DNA of 13,931 bases from Gammaproteobacteria bacterium (GCA_013041975.1 JABDQZ010000166.1:1-13931); one strand, 5' to 3'. Shown: positions 1-6,915, counted from the first letter of the stretch. Made by a program: numbers and translations. The notes: a model not told the origin generated them from the letters alone.

Positions 1-179
1 CCTTTCCACTGCTTGAAGATTTCCTTGTGACAAAGCTTGCATGTTTCTGAAGATTCATGATGGAGCGGCTTGTCAGCTGCGAAAGCCTGACCACCCACCA
101 GCAGCATGCTGGCAGCAATGCCCGTTAATACAATTTTCGAAACCATTCGAAAATTCATTTGCCGAACTTGTTTAAACAT
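1..179 (-). CDS. Exported multiheme c-type cytochrome, N-terminal fragment
   Basis: This is a partial gene, and its 3' part lies beyond the left edge. The first 59 residues are visible. They hold a basic N-terminus, a hydrophobic stretch (about residues 16-33) and a likely Sec signal peptidase site after Ala-Phe-Ala (residues 32-34). A CKLCH haem-binding motif follows (Cys47, Cys50, His51), then the residues KEIFKQWK. A CxxCH followed closely by I/F and QW is typical of the first haem of cytochrome c554-like and other multihaem periplasmic cytochromes. I infer a periplasmic electron carrier or reductase, but number of haems and substrate cannot be told from this fragment. The start at 179 is chosen because a strong GGAGG (minus strand, 188-192) lies 8 bases upstream. 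In-frame Met8 and Met12 are less likely starts. The gene is divergent from rquA. Confidence 0.75.
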   Translation of the reverse strand, partial: MFKQVRQMNFRMVSKIVLTGIAASMLLVGGQAFAADKPLHHESSETCKLCHKEIFKQWK

Positions 180-405
180 TGAGACATCCTCCTTTTATAT
201 AAATGTCTTCGTTATTTTCCAGCTGCAAGGATCAGAACTTAAGAAAAGCAAATAAGAATATTATGATCTTTTACACTGATTTTATTATGGTTTTCACTAT
301 CCTATCTTGTGAAAAGTATTGAGACAAGCGTAAATTATTTATTTTTGGAATTATGTTATTTCAAGTATTCTAGCCTTCAACACTATCCTCATACATGAAC
401 CGGTA
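180..405. promoter_or_regulatory. AT-rich divergent intergenic region between the cytochrome gene and rquA
   Basis: This 226-bp gene-free stretch must hold the promoters of two divergent genes. For the minus-strand cytochrome gene a plausible sigma-70 pair is TTGTCT (322-327) and TAGGAT (299-304) with a 17-bp spacer. Both hexamers match consensus at 4 of 6 positions, and the pair implies a 5' leader of about 120 bases. On the plus strand no convincing pair was found before rquA. A CTTGT/ACAAG inverted repeat (306-310 and 324-328, 13 bases apart) overlaps the cytochrome -35 region and could be an operator. I see no FNR-type TTGAT-N4-ATCAA site. Confidence 0.35.
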
Positions 406-1125
406 ATGGACAAGACATCTTTAAAAAAACTTATTGACGACGATCAATCAAATGCAAAAAACACCATCCCTCCATACCTGGAAGAGACCTACTGGTGGGC
501 CTATTTGCATCCCAGGGGGATCCGGATTTTCGAGCGTCAGTGGCTGGTTAATTTCATTCTCTGGGGGAACTATCGGCGTTTACGCGAAGCAGCCCTGTCT
601 GAAATCGATAGCCACTTCCAGGGAAACATGCTGCAGCTTGCCTGCGTGTACGGTGATTTGACTGAAAAGCTTGCGTCAAAGTTATCCATAAAAGGTCAGC
701 TTGATCTGGTTGATATTTCCCAGGCACAACTTGAGAATGCCCAATCAAAACTGGGGCAACGACAAAATATCAACCTTATCCAGCAGGATACGTCATCTCT
801 GAATCTGCCTGACAACGCATACGATGCGACAATGCTGTTTTTTTTAATGCATGAACAACCAGAGAACGTGCGACTCTCTACCCTTGCAGAAGCGATCAGA
901 GTGACGCGAAAGGGTGGAAAAATTATTATCGTTGATTATCATCGAGCTGCAGGCTGGAACCCGCTTCGCTATGTCATGAAGGGTGTATTCCGCTGGCTGG
1001 AACCTTTTGCAGAAGATTTTATATCCTCTGAAGTCAGCGATACTTTACCCATTGACAAAATAACCAGAATAAAAAAACAGGTCTATTTTGGAGGCCTCTA
1101 CCAGAAAGTTATCATCAATTGCTAA
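406..1125 (+). CDS. rquA: Rhodoquinone biosynthesis enzyme RquA (SAM-dependent, methyltransferase-like)
   Basis: RquA converts ubiquinone to rhodoquinone by replacing a methoxy group of the ring with an amino group, with SAM as co-substrate. Rhodoquinone lets cells run complex II in reverse as a fumarate reductase when oxygen is short. The 239-residue protein has a class I methyltransferase layout, but the usual glycine-rich motif I is replaced by LQLACVYGD (76-84). That replacement is a hallmark I associate with RquA. Other family-like blocks are IPPYLEETYWWAYLHP (21-36), the IFERQWLVNFILWGN region (41-55), FFLMHEQPE (145-153), IIIVDYHR (173-180) and the C-terminal YFGGLYQKV (227-235). An ATG further upstream (394) hits a stop after three codons, so 406 is the start, with only a weak ribosome binding site. 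The gene converges on iscX with a 10-bp gap. Identification is by recalled family motifs, not by a search. The alternative is another UbiE-like methyltransferase. Confidence 0.85.
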   Translation: MDKTSLKKLIDDDQSNAKNTIPPYLEETYWWAYLHPRGIRIFERQWLVNFILWGNYRRLREAALSEIDSHFQGNMLQLACVYGDLTEKLASKLSIKGQLDLVDISQAQLENAQSKLGQRQNINLIQQDTSSLNLPDNAYDATMLFFLMHEQPENVRLSTLAEAIRVTRKGGKIIIVDYHRAAGWNPLRYVMKGVFRWLEPFAEDFISSEVSDTLPIDKITRIKKQVYFGGLYQKVIINC

Positions 1126-1135
1126 AGGTTATGAT

Positions 1136-1336
1136 TCAGTCTTTCTCTTCTATCCACGCCTGCTGGATAGCTTCGAGCACTTTCTCCCCGGAATGTTCCG
1201 GATCATCATCGAAATCCGGCAATGCTATGACCCAGTTACGCAGATCAACGAAGTTAATGGTTAAGGGATCAACATCGGGATGAGTTTCATCCAGTTCGAT
1301 GGCGATATCGAGTACGTCTATCCATTTTAGTGACAT
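1136..1336 (-). CDS. iscX: Fe-S assembly adaptor IscX
   Basis: This is a small acidic protein of 66 residues, the same length as E. coli IscX (YfhJ). It opens with the family-like MSLKWIDVLDIAIEL and carries the DETHPDVDP and NFVDLRNWVIALPDF blocks. IscX binds IscS and iron and is thought to act as a regulator or iron adaptor of cluster assembly, competing with frataxin CyaY for the same face of IscS. It is the last gene of the isc operon, 15 bp after fdx, with an AGAGGT ribosome binding site. No clear rho-independent terminator lies in the 10 bp before the convergent rquA stop, so transcription may read into the antisense of rquA. Confidence 0.95.
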   Translation of the reverse strand: MSLKWIDVLDIAIELDETHPDVDPLTINFVDLRNWVIALPDFDDDPEHSGEKVLEAIQQAWIEEKD

Positions 1337-1351
1337 GATGATACCTCTTGG

Positions 1352-1690
1352 TTAATGATGCTCAGAGACCATGTTGATGTTGTATTTGGGTATTTCCACA
1401 ACCAGGTCTTCGTCTCCTACTTCCGCCTGACAACTCAGACGTGATTCCGGTTCAAGCCCCCAGGCCTTGTCCAGCATATCATCCTCTTCTTCAGTTGATT
1501 CATCCAGTGAATCGAAACCTTCACGAATAACGACATGACAGGTCGTACAGGCACAGGATTTTTCGCAGGCATGTTCGATATCAATATCATGTTCAAGTGC
1601 TGCATCACAGATGGTTGTTCCCTTTTCTGCTTCGATAACAGCCCCGTCAGGACATATTTCTTCATGGGGTAAAAAGATGATTTTGGGCAT
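1352..1690 (-). CDS. fdx: ISC-system [2Fe-2S] ferredoxin
   Basis: This is a 112-residue adrenodoxin-type ferredoxin. It supplies electrons to the IscS/IscU complex for reduction of sulfane sulfur and for cluster coupling. The four ligands sit at Cys42, Cys48, Cys51 and Cys87, the same numbering as in E. coli Fdx, within the pattern CEKSCACTTC. The extra Cys46 is also a feature of ISC-type ferredoxins. The protein is strongly acidic, especially in DESTEEEDDMLD (63-74), as expected for docking to basic partners. It lies 11 bp downstream of hscA and 15 bp upstream of iscX in the isc operon. Confidence 0.96.
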   Translation of the reverse strand: MPKIIFLPHEEICPDGAVIEAEKGTTICDAALEHDIDIEHACEKSCACTTCHVVIREGFDSLDESTEEEDDMLDKAWGLEPESRLSCQAEVGDEDLVVEIPKYNINMVSEHH

Positions 1691-1701
1691 GATACTACCT
1701 G

Positions 1702-3570
1702 CTATTTAAATTCATCGACATTATGGCCAGCCATGGCCTGCTGGATACTGTTGTTCATACGGCGTTCGACATAAAACTCACTGGCTTTTTCCAGTGCTTT
1801 GATGCCATCTTTAATTTTTTTGATATCAGCACTTCCCGAGATATCAATCAGCTTCTGCAATTCATCAAGCAACAACTGTTGTTCTGTTTCGTTTAACAGC
1901 TTGTCGGCGTCGTCAGACATGGCCGCCTTTAAGGCTTCAATGACACGTTGAGCCTCAACCTGCTCTTCGCGCAGCTGACGCATTTTTACGTCCTGCTCGG
2001 CATGGTCGATGGAAGCCCTGAGCATTTCAGTCACTTCGTCATCGGCCAGACCATGAGAAGGCCGCACATTGACCTGTGCCTTGACACCAGAAGTCGTTTC
2101 TTCGGCAGATACATTCAGCAAGCCATCGGCATCTATCGAAAATGTCACACGGATACGTGCGGCACCGGCTACCATTGGCGGAATGCCATGCAGCTCAAAA
2201 CGCGCCAGTGAACGGCAATCATCGACCAGTTCACGTTCACCCTGAAGCACATGCACTGCCATCGCTGATTGACCATCTTTAAAAGTGGTAAATTCCTGGG
2301 CACGGGCGACCGGTATCGTGGTGTTACGCGGAATGATTTTTTCTACCAAACCACCCATGGTTTCAATGCCCAGTGATAACGGGTTGACGTCAAGCAACAG
2401 CATGTCGCCGTCAGTATCGTTACCTGCCAGCACATTGGCCTGAATAGCGGCTCCCATAGCAACCACTTTATCAGGGTCGATGTTAATCAATGGCTCGGTA
2501 TTGAACAGGTCACCAACCCGTTCTCTGACCCGTGGCACACGGGTAGATCCACCGACCATGACAACATCCTTGATCTCTTCCTTGCTAATACCGGCATCAC
2601 GCACAGCACGACGACAGGCCTGCAACGTCTTTTTAATAAAAGGATCAACCAGTTCATTAAACTGCTCACGCGTAATTGCGCCAGACCATTCGCTGCCTTC
2701 ATGTGTGATGGACACCTTGGCTGAATCAGATTCAGTCAGTTGTTCCTTGAGCGAACGCCCGAGATCCATTAAGTGTCGCAAAGTGCCATGATCGGCATCA
2801 TCACGGATGCCCGCCTGAGACATTATCCATTCCGCTACAACACGGTCGAAATCATCGCCTCCGAGTGCCGAATCACCGCCGGTGGACAGCACTTCAAAAA
2901 CACCCTTGTTGAGTTTAAGAATGGAAATATCAAAAGTGCCGCCACCAAGATCATAGACGGCATGAATACCATCAGCTCCCTGATCCAGACCGTAGGAAAC
3001 GGCCGCGGCTGTAGGTTCGTTTAATAAACGAAAAACATTCAGACCGGCCAGTTTTGCCGCATCCTTGGTAGCCTGTCGCTGGGCATCATCAAAATAGGCA
3101 GGCACGGTAATAACCACACCGTCCAGTTCTCCACCCAGTGTATCTTCTGCCCTTTTACCCAGAACCTTGAGAATTTCCGAGGAAACTTCAATGGCAGTGA
3201 CATCACCAGCTACAGTTCTGATACGCGGAACCGGTTTTTCGAGGTCGACAAAATCATACGGTAGTTGTGAACCCAAGGTTTTCAGCTCGGAAACATCACG
3301 GCCAATCAGACGTTTAACTGAAACAATGGTATTCAATGGATCGTACTGCGCCGCATCACGGGCAGATGCCCCAACGTCTACGGCATCATCAAGATAACGA
3401 ACAACAGAAGGCAATATATGATGATTATTTTCATCAGGCAGTGTACCCGGCTCACCACTTCTGACACTGGCAATCAGTGAATTTGTGGTTCCAAGGTCAA
3501 TACCTGCTGCCAGCTTATGCTCATGAGGAGCTGCCGACTGTCCGGGTTCTGCAATTTGAAGCAATGCCAT
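1702..3570 (-). CDS. hscA: Hsp70-type Fe-S chaperone HscA
   Basis: HscA is the specialised Hsp70 that, with HscB, binds the LPPVK loop of IscU and uses ATP hydrolysis to release the cluster to acceptor proteins. The 622-residue length fits the family (E. coli 616). The nucleotide-binding domain shows phosphate 1 motif GIDLGTTNS (23-31), VITVPAYFDDAQR (153-165), NEPTAAA (184-190), phosphate 2 motif DLGGGTFD (207-214) and the adenosine motif VGGSTRVP (339-346). The interdomain linker is LLLDVNPLSL (391-400), followed by the substrate-binding domain and a helical lid. The start has a good AGGAA ribosome binding site. The gene lies 24 bp after hscB and 11 bp before fdx. Confidence 0.97.
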   Translation of the reverse strand: MALLQIAEPGQSAAPHEHKLAAGIDLGTTNSLIASVRSGEPGTLPDENNHHILPSVVRYLDDAVDVGASARDAAQYDPLNTIVSVKRLIGRDVSELKTLGSQLPYDFVDLEKPVPRIRTVAGDVTAIEVSSEILKVLGKRAEDTLGGELDGVVITVPAYFDDAQRQATKDAAKLAGLNVFRLLNEPTAAAVSYGLDQGADGIHAVYDLGGGTFDISILKLNKGVFEVLSTGGDSALGGDDFDRVVAEWIMSQAGIRDDADHGTLRHLMDLGRSLKEQLTESDSAKVSITHEGSEWSGAITREQFNELVDPFIKKTLQACRRAVRDAGISKEEIKDVVMVGGSTRVPRVRERVGDLFNTEPLINIDPDKVVAMGAAIQANVLAGNDTDGDMLLLDVNPLSLGIETMGGLVEKIIPRNTTIPVARAQEFTTFKDGQSAMAVHVLQGERELVDDCRSLARFELHGIPPMVAGAARIRVTFSIDADGLLNVSAEETTSGVKAQVNVRPSHGLADDEVTEMLRASIDHAEQDVKMRQLREEQVEAQRVIEALKAAMSDDADKLLNETEQQLLLDELQKLIDISGSADIKKIKDGIKALEKASEFYVERRMNNSIQQAMAGHNVDEFK

Positions 3571-3594
3571 GAGTAATTCCTGATCAGTTCCCTG

Positions 3595-4140
3595 CTAAAT
3601 CATGTCTTCCAGTTCAGCTTCCAAAGATTCAGCTTCACTGTAGAGTTTTTTCAGAAACTGCATCTTGTATACGGATTCCATCGCTGCATCCAGATCTTCT
3701 TCTGTAGAAGTTTCCAGCAGAATAGTCAACTTTGCTATCTGTTCATTTATTGCTGTCTTAATGTTATCCAGCAGATTATCGAGCGCCTCAAGCGGATCAG
3801 CTGCATTACGGGTTTCATCCAGCGCTTCTCTCAATTCCATCTGCTGCATCAGAAATGCACCATCAGTCGTAGTCAGGTTTTCACCACCTGCATCGCGCCC
3901 TTTCAACGATAGTAGATACTGAGCTCGCTTTAACGAATCTTTAAGTACTTCATAGGCTTCATTGACCAGGGTCGCACTCTGCATGGCAACACGTTGTTGC
4001 TGCTCGCTGGCACTGGCAAACTTGTCAGGATGTACAACTTTCTGAAGATCACGGTAACGCAGCGATACTTCTTCCAGGTCTACACGAAAATCAGCGGGTA
4101 AGCCAAAAAGTTCAAAATAGTTTTGGGAAAAATCGAGCAT
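3595..4140 (-). CDS. hscB: J-domain co-chaperone HscB
   Basis: HscB delivers IscU to HscA and stimulates its ATPase. The 181-residue protein has an N-terminal J domain (about 1-75) with the obligatory HPD at 37-39, preceded by YRDLQKVV. A mostly helical acidic C-terminal domain that binds IscU follows (about 90-181). It is about 10 residues longer than E. coli HscB. I see no Shine-Dalgarno sequence before the ATG at 4140. Instead an in-frame TAG touches the start codon directly (TAG-ATG), which would suit translational coupling to an upstream short frame. It is separated from iscA by 160 bp, the only large gap in the operon. Confidence 0.95.
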   Translation of the reverse strand: MLDFSQNYFELFGLPADFRVDLEEVSLRYRDLQKVVHPDKFASASEQQQRVAMQSATLVNEAYEVLKDSLKRAQYLLSLKGRDAGGENLTTTDGAFLMQQMELREALDETRNAADPLEALDNLLDNIKTAINEQIAKLTILLETSTEEDLDAAMESVYKMQFLKKLYSEAESLEAELEDMI

Positions 4141-4300
4141 CTAATGCGAATTGAGTGTATGCAGGTTGCAGGTCAGCTTTTCAAAAGAGGCCGTGCCAAT
4201 TTTAAACATGGCATCCATGTCGGCTTGGCTGCAACAATCCTGCTGCAGAAACTTTTGAAAAGCAGGCCCAGAAGCTGCTTAAAAATAATGTATGTTAGAT
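4141..4300 (-). other. Structured intergenic segment between iscA and hscB, with a short frame abutting hscB
   Basis: This 160-bp segment of the isc transcript codes for no recognisable protein. It contains perfect 12-base arms, GCTTTTCAAAAG (plus strand 4176-4187) and CTTTTGAAAAGC (4252-4263). Inside these lies a smaller hairpin TGCCA/TGGCA (4194-4198 and 4209-4213, 10-base loop), extended by GCCG/CGGC (4190-4193 and 4221-4224) across a bulge. On the minus strand one frame is open for 45 codons between a TAA (4279-4281) and the TAG at 4141-4143. From its first ATG (4218) it would encode 25 residues, beginning MDAMFKIG and ending HTLNSH, with the stop adjacent to the hscB ATG. No ribosome binding site is visible. 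It may be an mRNA processing or attenuation element, a leader peptide, or neither. Confidence 0.5.
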
Positions 4301-4624
4301 TTAAACGGTGAAGCTCTCTCCACAACCGCATTCATTCTGTACATTCGGGTTGTTGAAGATAAAGCCTTCGTTCAGGCCTTCCTTGCCATAATCCAGTTCA
4401 GTGCCATCAAGATACACCAGGCTCTTCTGGTCAATGATGACCTTAACACCACGATCCTCGAAAACCACATCGTCTTCTTCGATCTCATCCACAAATTCGA
4501 GCACGTAGGCAAGACCGGAGCATCCGGAAGTCTTCACCCCCAGACGTACGCCTGCACCCTTGCCACGACTTTCAAGAAAGGACGAAACACGGCTGGCAGC
4601 TGATTCACTTAATGTAATTGCCAT
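4301..4624 (-). CDS. iscA: A-type Fe-S carrier IscA
   Basis: IscA accepts iron or Fe-S clusters and passes them, particularly [4Fe-4S], to target enzymes. The 107-residue protein has the three invariant cysteines at 35, 99 and 101 (within TSGCSGL and the C-terminal ECGCGESF), at the same numbers as in E. coli IscA. The length also matches exactly. It starts 12 bp after iscU behind an AGGAA ribosome binding site. It is followed by an unusual 160-bp spacer before hscB. Confidence 0.96.
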   Translation of the reverse strand: MAITLSESAASRVSSFLESRGKGAGVRLGVKTSGCSGLAYVLEFVDEIEEDDVVFEDRGVKVIIDQKSLVYLDGTELDYGKEGLNEGFIFNNPNVQNECGCGESFTV

Positions 4625-4636
4625 GGCAATTCCTGA

Positions 4637-5020
4637 TTAATCTTCGTTTTTGCTCTGGTAATCTTGAACGGCCGCCTTGATTGCATCTTCTGCCAGCACA
4701 GAACAATGGACCTTGACTGGCGGCAAAGCCAGCTCTTCGGCTATTTCGGAATTTTTGATTTCCAGTGCTTCATCCAGCGTCTTGCCTTTGACCCATTCAG
4801 TCAATAGGGAACTGGACGCAATAGCAGAACCACAACCATAGGTTTTGAATTTGGCCTGACTGATCACGCCATTATCACCGACCTCGATCTGTAAACGCAT
4901 TACGTCACCACATGCGGGGGCGCCAACCATGCCAGTGCCAACATTGTCGCTGCTTTCATCAAGCTTGCCAACATTGCGTGGGTGTTCGTAATGATCGATA
5001 ACTTTTTCGCTATATGCCAT
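4637..5020 (-). CDS. iscU: Fe-S cluster scaffold IscU
   Basis: IscU is the scaffold on which [2Fe-2S] clusters are built from sulfur given by IscS. The 127-residue protein carries the cluster site residues Cys37, Asp39 (PACGD), Cys63 (YGCGSAIASS), His105 and Cys106 (KVHCS). The LPPVK motif (99-103) recognised by HscA is intact. The N-terminal MAYSEKVIDHYEHPRNVG is typical of the housekeeping ISC form. It is not a SufU or NifU type, because no zinc-site insertion or extra domains are present. The gene lies 19 bp after iscS and 12 bp before iscA. Confidence 0.97.
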   Translation of the reverse strand: MAYSEKVIDHYEHPRNVGKLDESSDNVGTGMVGAPACGDVMRLQIEVGDNGVISQAKFKTYGCGSAIASSSLLTEWVKGKTLDEALEIKNSEIAEELALPPVKVHCSVLAEDAIKAAVQDYQSKNED

Positions 5021-5039
5021 GATGATTTCCTCGTTACAG

Positions 5040-6254
5040 TTAATGAGCGGCCCATTCGATCGATTTCAGATCTATGCCATCTTTATACATGTCCCATAAA
5101 GGTGAAAGATCACGTAATCTTTCGACCTGTTCTTTTACCTTCGATAATACGTAGTCCACTTCTTCTTCGGTTGAAAAGCGTCCGAAAGTGAAACGGATTG
5201 AACTGTGCGCCAGTTCGTCTTCACGACCTAAAGCACGTAAAACATAACTCGGTTCGAGACTTGCGGAAGTGCAAGCGCTGCCAGATGAAACTGCCATATC
5301 AGACAATGCCATGATAAGGCTTTCCCCTTCAACAAAGTTGAAACTGATGTTCAGGTTACCAGCAATACGCTGTTCGAGGTCGCCATTGAGGTATACCTCT
5401 TCCATGTCTTTCAAACCATCCCACAACTTGTTGCGCAGACGTAGCAGCTTGTCATTGTCAGCCTGCATTTCTTCCCTGGCAATACGGAATGCTTCACCCA
5501 TGCCAACGATCTGGTGTGTGGGCAAAGTGCCTGAACGCATACCACGTTCATGACCGCCACCATGCATCTGGGCTTCCAGGCGGATACGCGGCTTGCGGCG
5601 TACAAATAAAGCACCAATACCTTTTGGACCATAGATCTTGTGCGCAGAAAAACTCATCAAATCCACTTTCATCGTTTCCAGGTCAATAGGAACCTTGCCG
5701 GGGCTCTGCGCTGCATCGACATGAAAAACCACCTTGTTGTCACGACATATTTCGCCAATAGCTGCAATGTCCTGAATCACACCAATTTCGTTGTTTACGT
5801 GCATTACCGAAGCAAGAATGGTGTCTTCACGAATGGCCGCCTTGAACTTTTCAATATCCAGCAGGCCATTAGGCTCAGGATCCATATAAGTGACTTCGTA
5901 ACCTTCACGCTCAAGCTGACGGCAGGTATCGAGCACCGCCTTGTGCTCGGTTTTGACCGTGATGATATGCTTGCCCTTCTTGTGATAGAAGTGAGCCACT
6001 CCCTTGAGCGCCAGATTATTTGACTCGGTAGCACCAGAGGTAAATACAATTTCCTTGGGATTAGCATTGATCAATGCCGCAACATCGGCTCTGGCCTGGT
6101 CAACCAGTTTCTCGGCATTCCATCCAAAGTAATGTGAACGCGAAGCAGGGTTGCCGAAAGTACCGTCCAGTGTCAGGCAATCACACATTTTTTCTGCAAC
6201 TCGAGGATCTACAGGCGTGGTTGCAGAGTAATCCAGATAAATAGGTAACTTCAT
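5040..6254 (-). CDS. iscS: Cysteine desulfurase IscS
   Basis: IscS is the PLP-dependent enzyme that takes sulfur from L-cysteine as a persulfide and feeds Fe-S assembly, tRNA thiolation and cofactor synthesis. The 404-residue length equals E. coli IscS. The Schiff-base lysine is Lys206 in SFSAHKIYGPKG, the PLP-stacking histidine is His104 (TEHKAV), and the persulfide cysteine is Cys328 in SSGSACTS. The long flexible loop around Cys328 marks the group I, ISC-type enzyme. The gene follows iscR after only 28 bp. Its only visible promoter is the one upstream of iscR. Confidence 0.97.
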   Translation of the reverse strand: MKLPIYLDYSATTPVDPRVAEKMCDCLTLDGTFGNPASRSHYFGWNAEKLVDQARADVAALINANPKEIVFTSGATESNNLALKGVAHFYHKKGKHIITVKTEHKAVLDTCRQLEREGYEVTYMDPEPNGLLDIEKFKAAIREDTILASVMHVNNEIGVIQDIAAIGEICRDNKVVFHVDAAQSPGKVPIDLETMKVDLMSFSAHKIYGPKGIGALFVRRKPRIRLEAQMHGGGHERGMRSGTLPTHQIVGMGEAFRIAREEMQADNDKLLRLRNKLWDGLKDMEEVYLNGDLEQRIAGNLNISFNFVEGESLIMALSDMAVSSGSACTSASLEPSYVLRALGREDELAHSSIRFTFGRFSTEEEVDYVLSKVKEQVERLRDLSPLWDMYKDGIDLKSIEWAAH

Positions 6255-6282
6255 GATTTATCGATTCCGAAAACAGTTACAA

Positions 6283-6780
6283 TTATTGATTAAGAACCGC
6301 TAGTGGATCACTAGCTGTTGAGCGGACATTACCAAGTTTCACCTTGGGATCGTCGGAATTGGCCGCCATTTCAGGAACACCTTTACGCTCAACAAGATCC
6401 TGCAAGGTGACATCACTAAGATAATCGTAGATACGATTACTCAGGTCACGCCATAAATCATGAGTCAGGCAACGTTCATTGTTATGACAGTTACTCTTGC
6501 CGCCACAGCGCATGGCATCCACTTTTTCATCCACAGCCGTAATCACCTCGGCGATGTGAACTTCTGAGGGCTCACCAGCGAGACTGTAACCACCACCAGG
6601 GCCTCGTACACTGGTGACAAGCTGTTTCTTTCTCAGGCGCGAAAATAATTGCTCGAGGTAGGATAATGAAATACCTTGTCTGTCGGCGATATCCGCAAGG
6701 GTAACCGGGCCCTTGTCGTTGTTTAATGCCAGATCCAGCATAGCTGTTACGGCATAGCGTCCTTTTGTTGTAAGTTTCAC
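6283..6780 (-). CDS. iscR: Rrf2-family Fe-S sensor and repressor IscR
   Basis: IscR carries a [2Fe-2S] cluster and in that form represses its own operon; the apo form controls a second class of sites. The 165-residue protein has the Rrf2 winged helix (about 1-80, with the recognition region ISLSYLEQLFSRLR at 37-50) and the wing motif RGPGGGYSL. The cluster ligands are Cys92, Cys98, Cys104 and His107. The start is GTG at 6780, with an AGGAG ribosome binding site (minus strand, 6787-6791) 6 bases upstream. The C-terminal tail after about residue 135 is longer than the core fold and is poorly conserved in the family. A near-consensus type 1 IscR site lies about 50 bp upstream, so autoregulation as in E. 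coli is expected. Confidence 0.97.
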   Translation of the reverse strand: MKLTTKGRYAVTAMLDLALNNDKGPVTLADIADRQGISLSYLEQLFSRLRKKQLVTSVRGPGGGYSLAGEPSEVHIAEVITAVDEKVDAMRCGGKSNCHNNERCLTHDLWRDLSNRIYDYLSDVTLQDLVERKGVPEMAANSDDPKVKLGNVRSTASDPLAVLNQ

Positions 6781-6821
6781 TTTAAGCTCCTGTTCAGGCC
6801 TGTCCTAACGAAGTGCGGCGC

Positions 6822-6855
6822 AGAATACACAATCCCGACTAATTTAGTCAAGTAT
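6822..6855 (-). promoter_or_regulatory. iscR promoter with type 1 IscR operator
   Basis: Read on the minus strand, 6855-6831 matches the published type 1 IscR consensus at 23 of 25 positions. The inner half-sites TTGACT and AGTCGG flank an A/T centre, and only two bases near the far end deviate. The -35 hexamer TTGACT (6846-6851) is part of this operator. A TATTCT -10 (6822-6827) follows at 18-bp spacing, or GTATTC at 17. Holo-IscR binding here would cover the -35, which explains feedback repression of the whole isc operon. A second, degenerate 25-bp match lies directly adjacent at 6856-6880. Confidence 0.8.
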
Positions 6856-6915
6856 TTATATCAGAATATTAGTGCATTATACGATTAGGGCAATCCTTAT
6901 AATTTCAGGGTATTT

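Noticed and set aside
1126..1135. Terminator between rquA and iscX
   Set aside because: No hairpin with a T run was found in or near the 10-bp convergent gap.
4123..4603. Plus-strand open frames across the iscA-hscB gap and iscA
   Set aside because: They overlap the conserved iscA and hscB coding sequence in antisense and show no start signals. The gap is better read as structured RNA on the minus strand.
5640..6023. 127-codon open frame on the plus strand inside iscS
   Set aside because: It is antisense to a fully conserved IscS sequence, has no ribosome binding site and shows no recognisable protein features.
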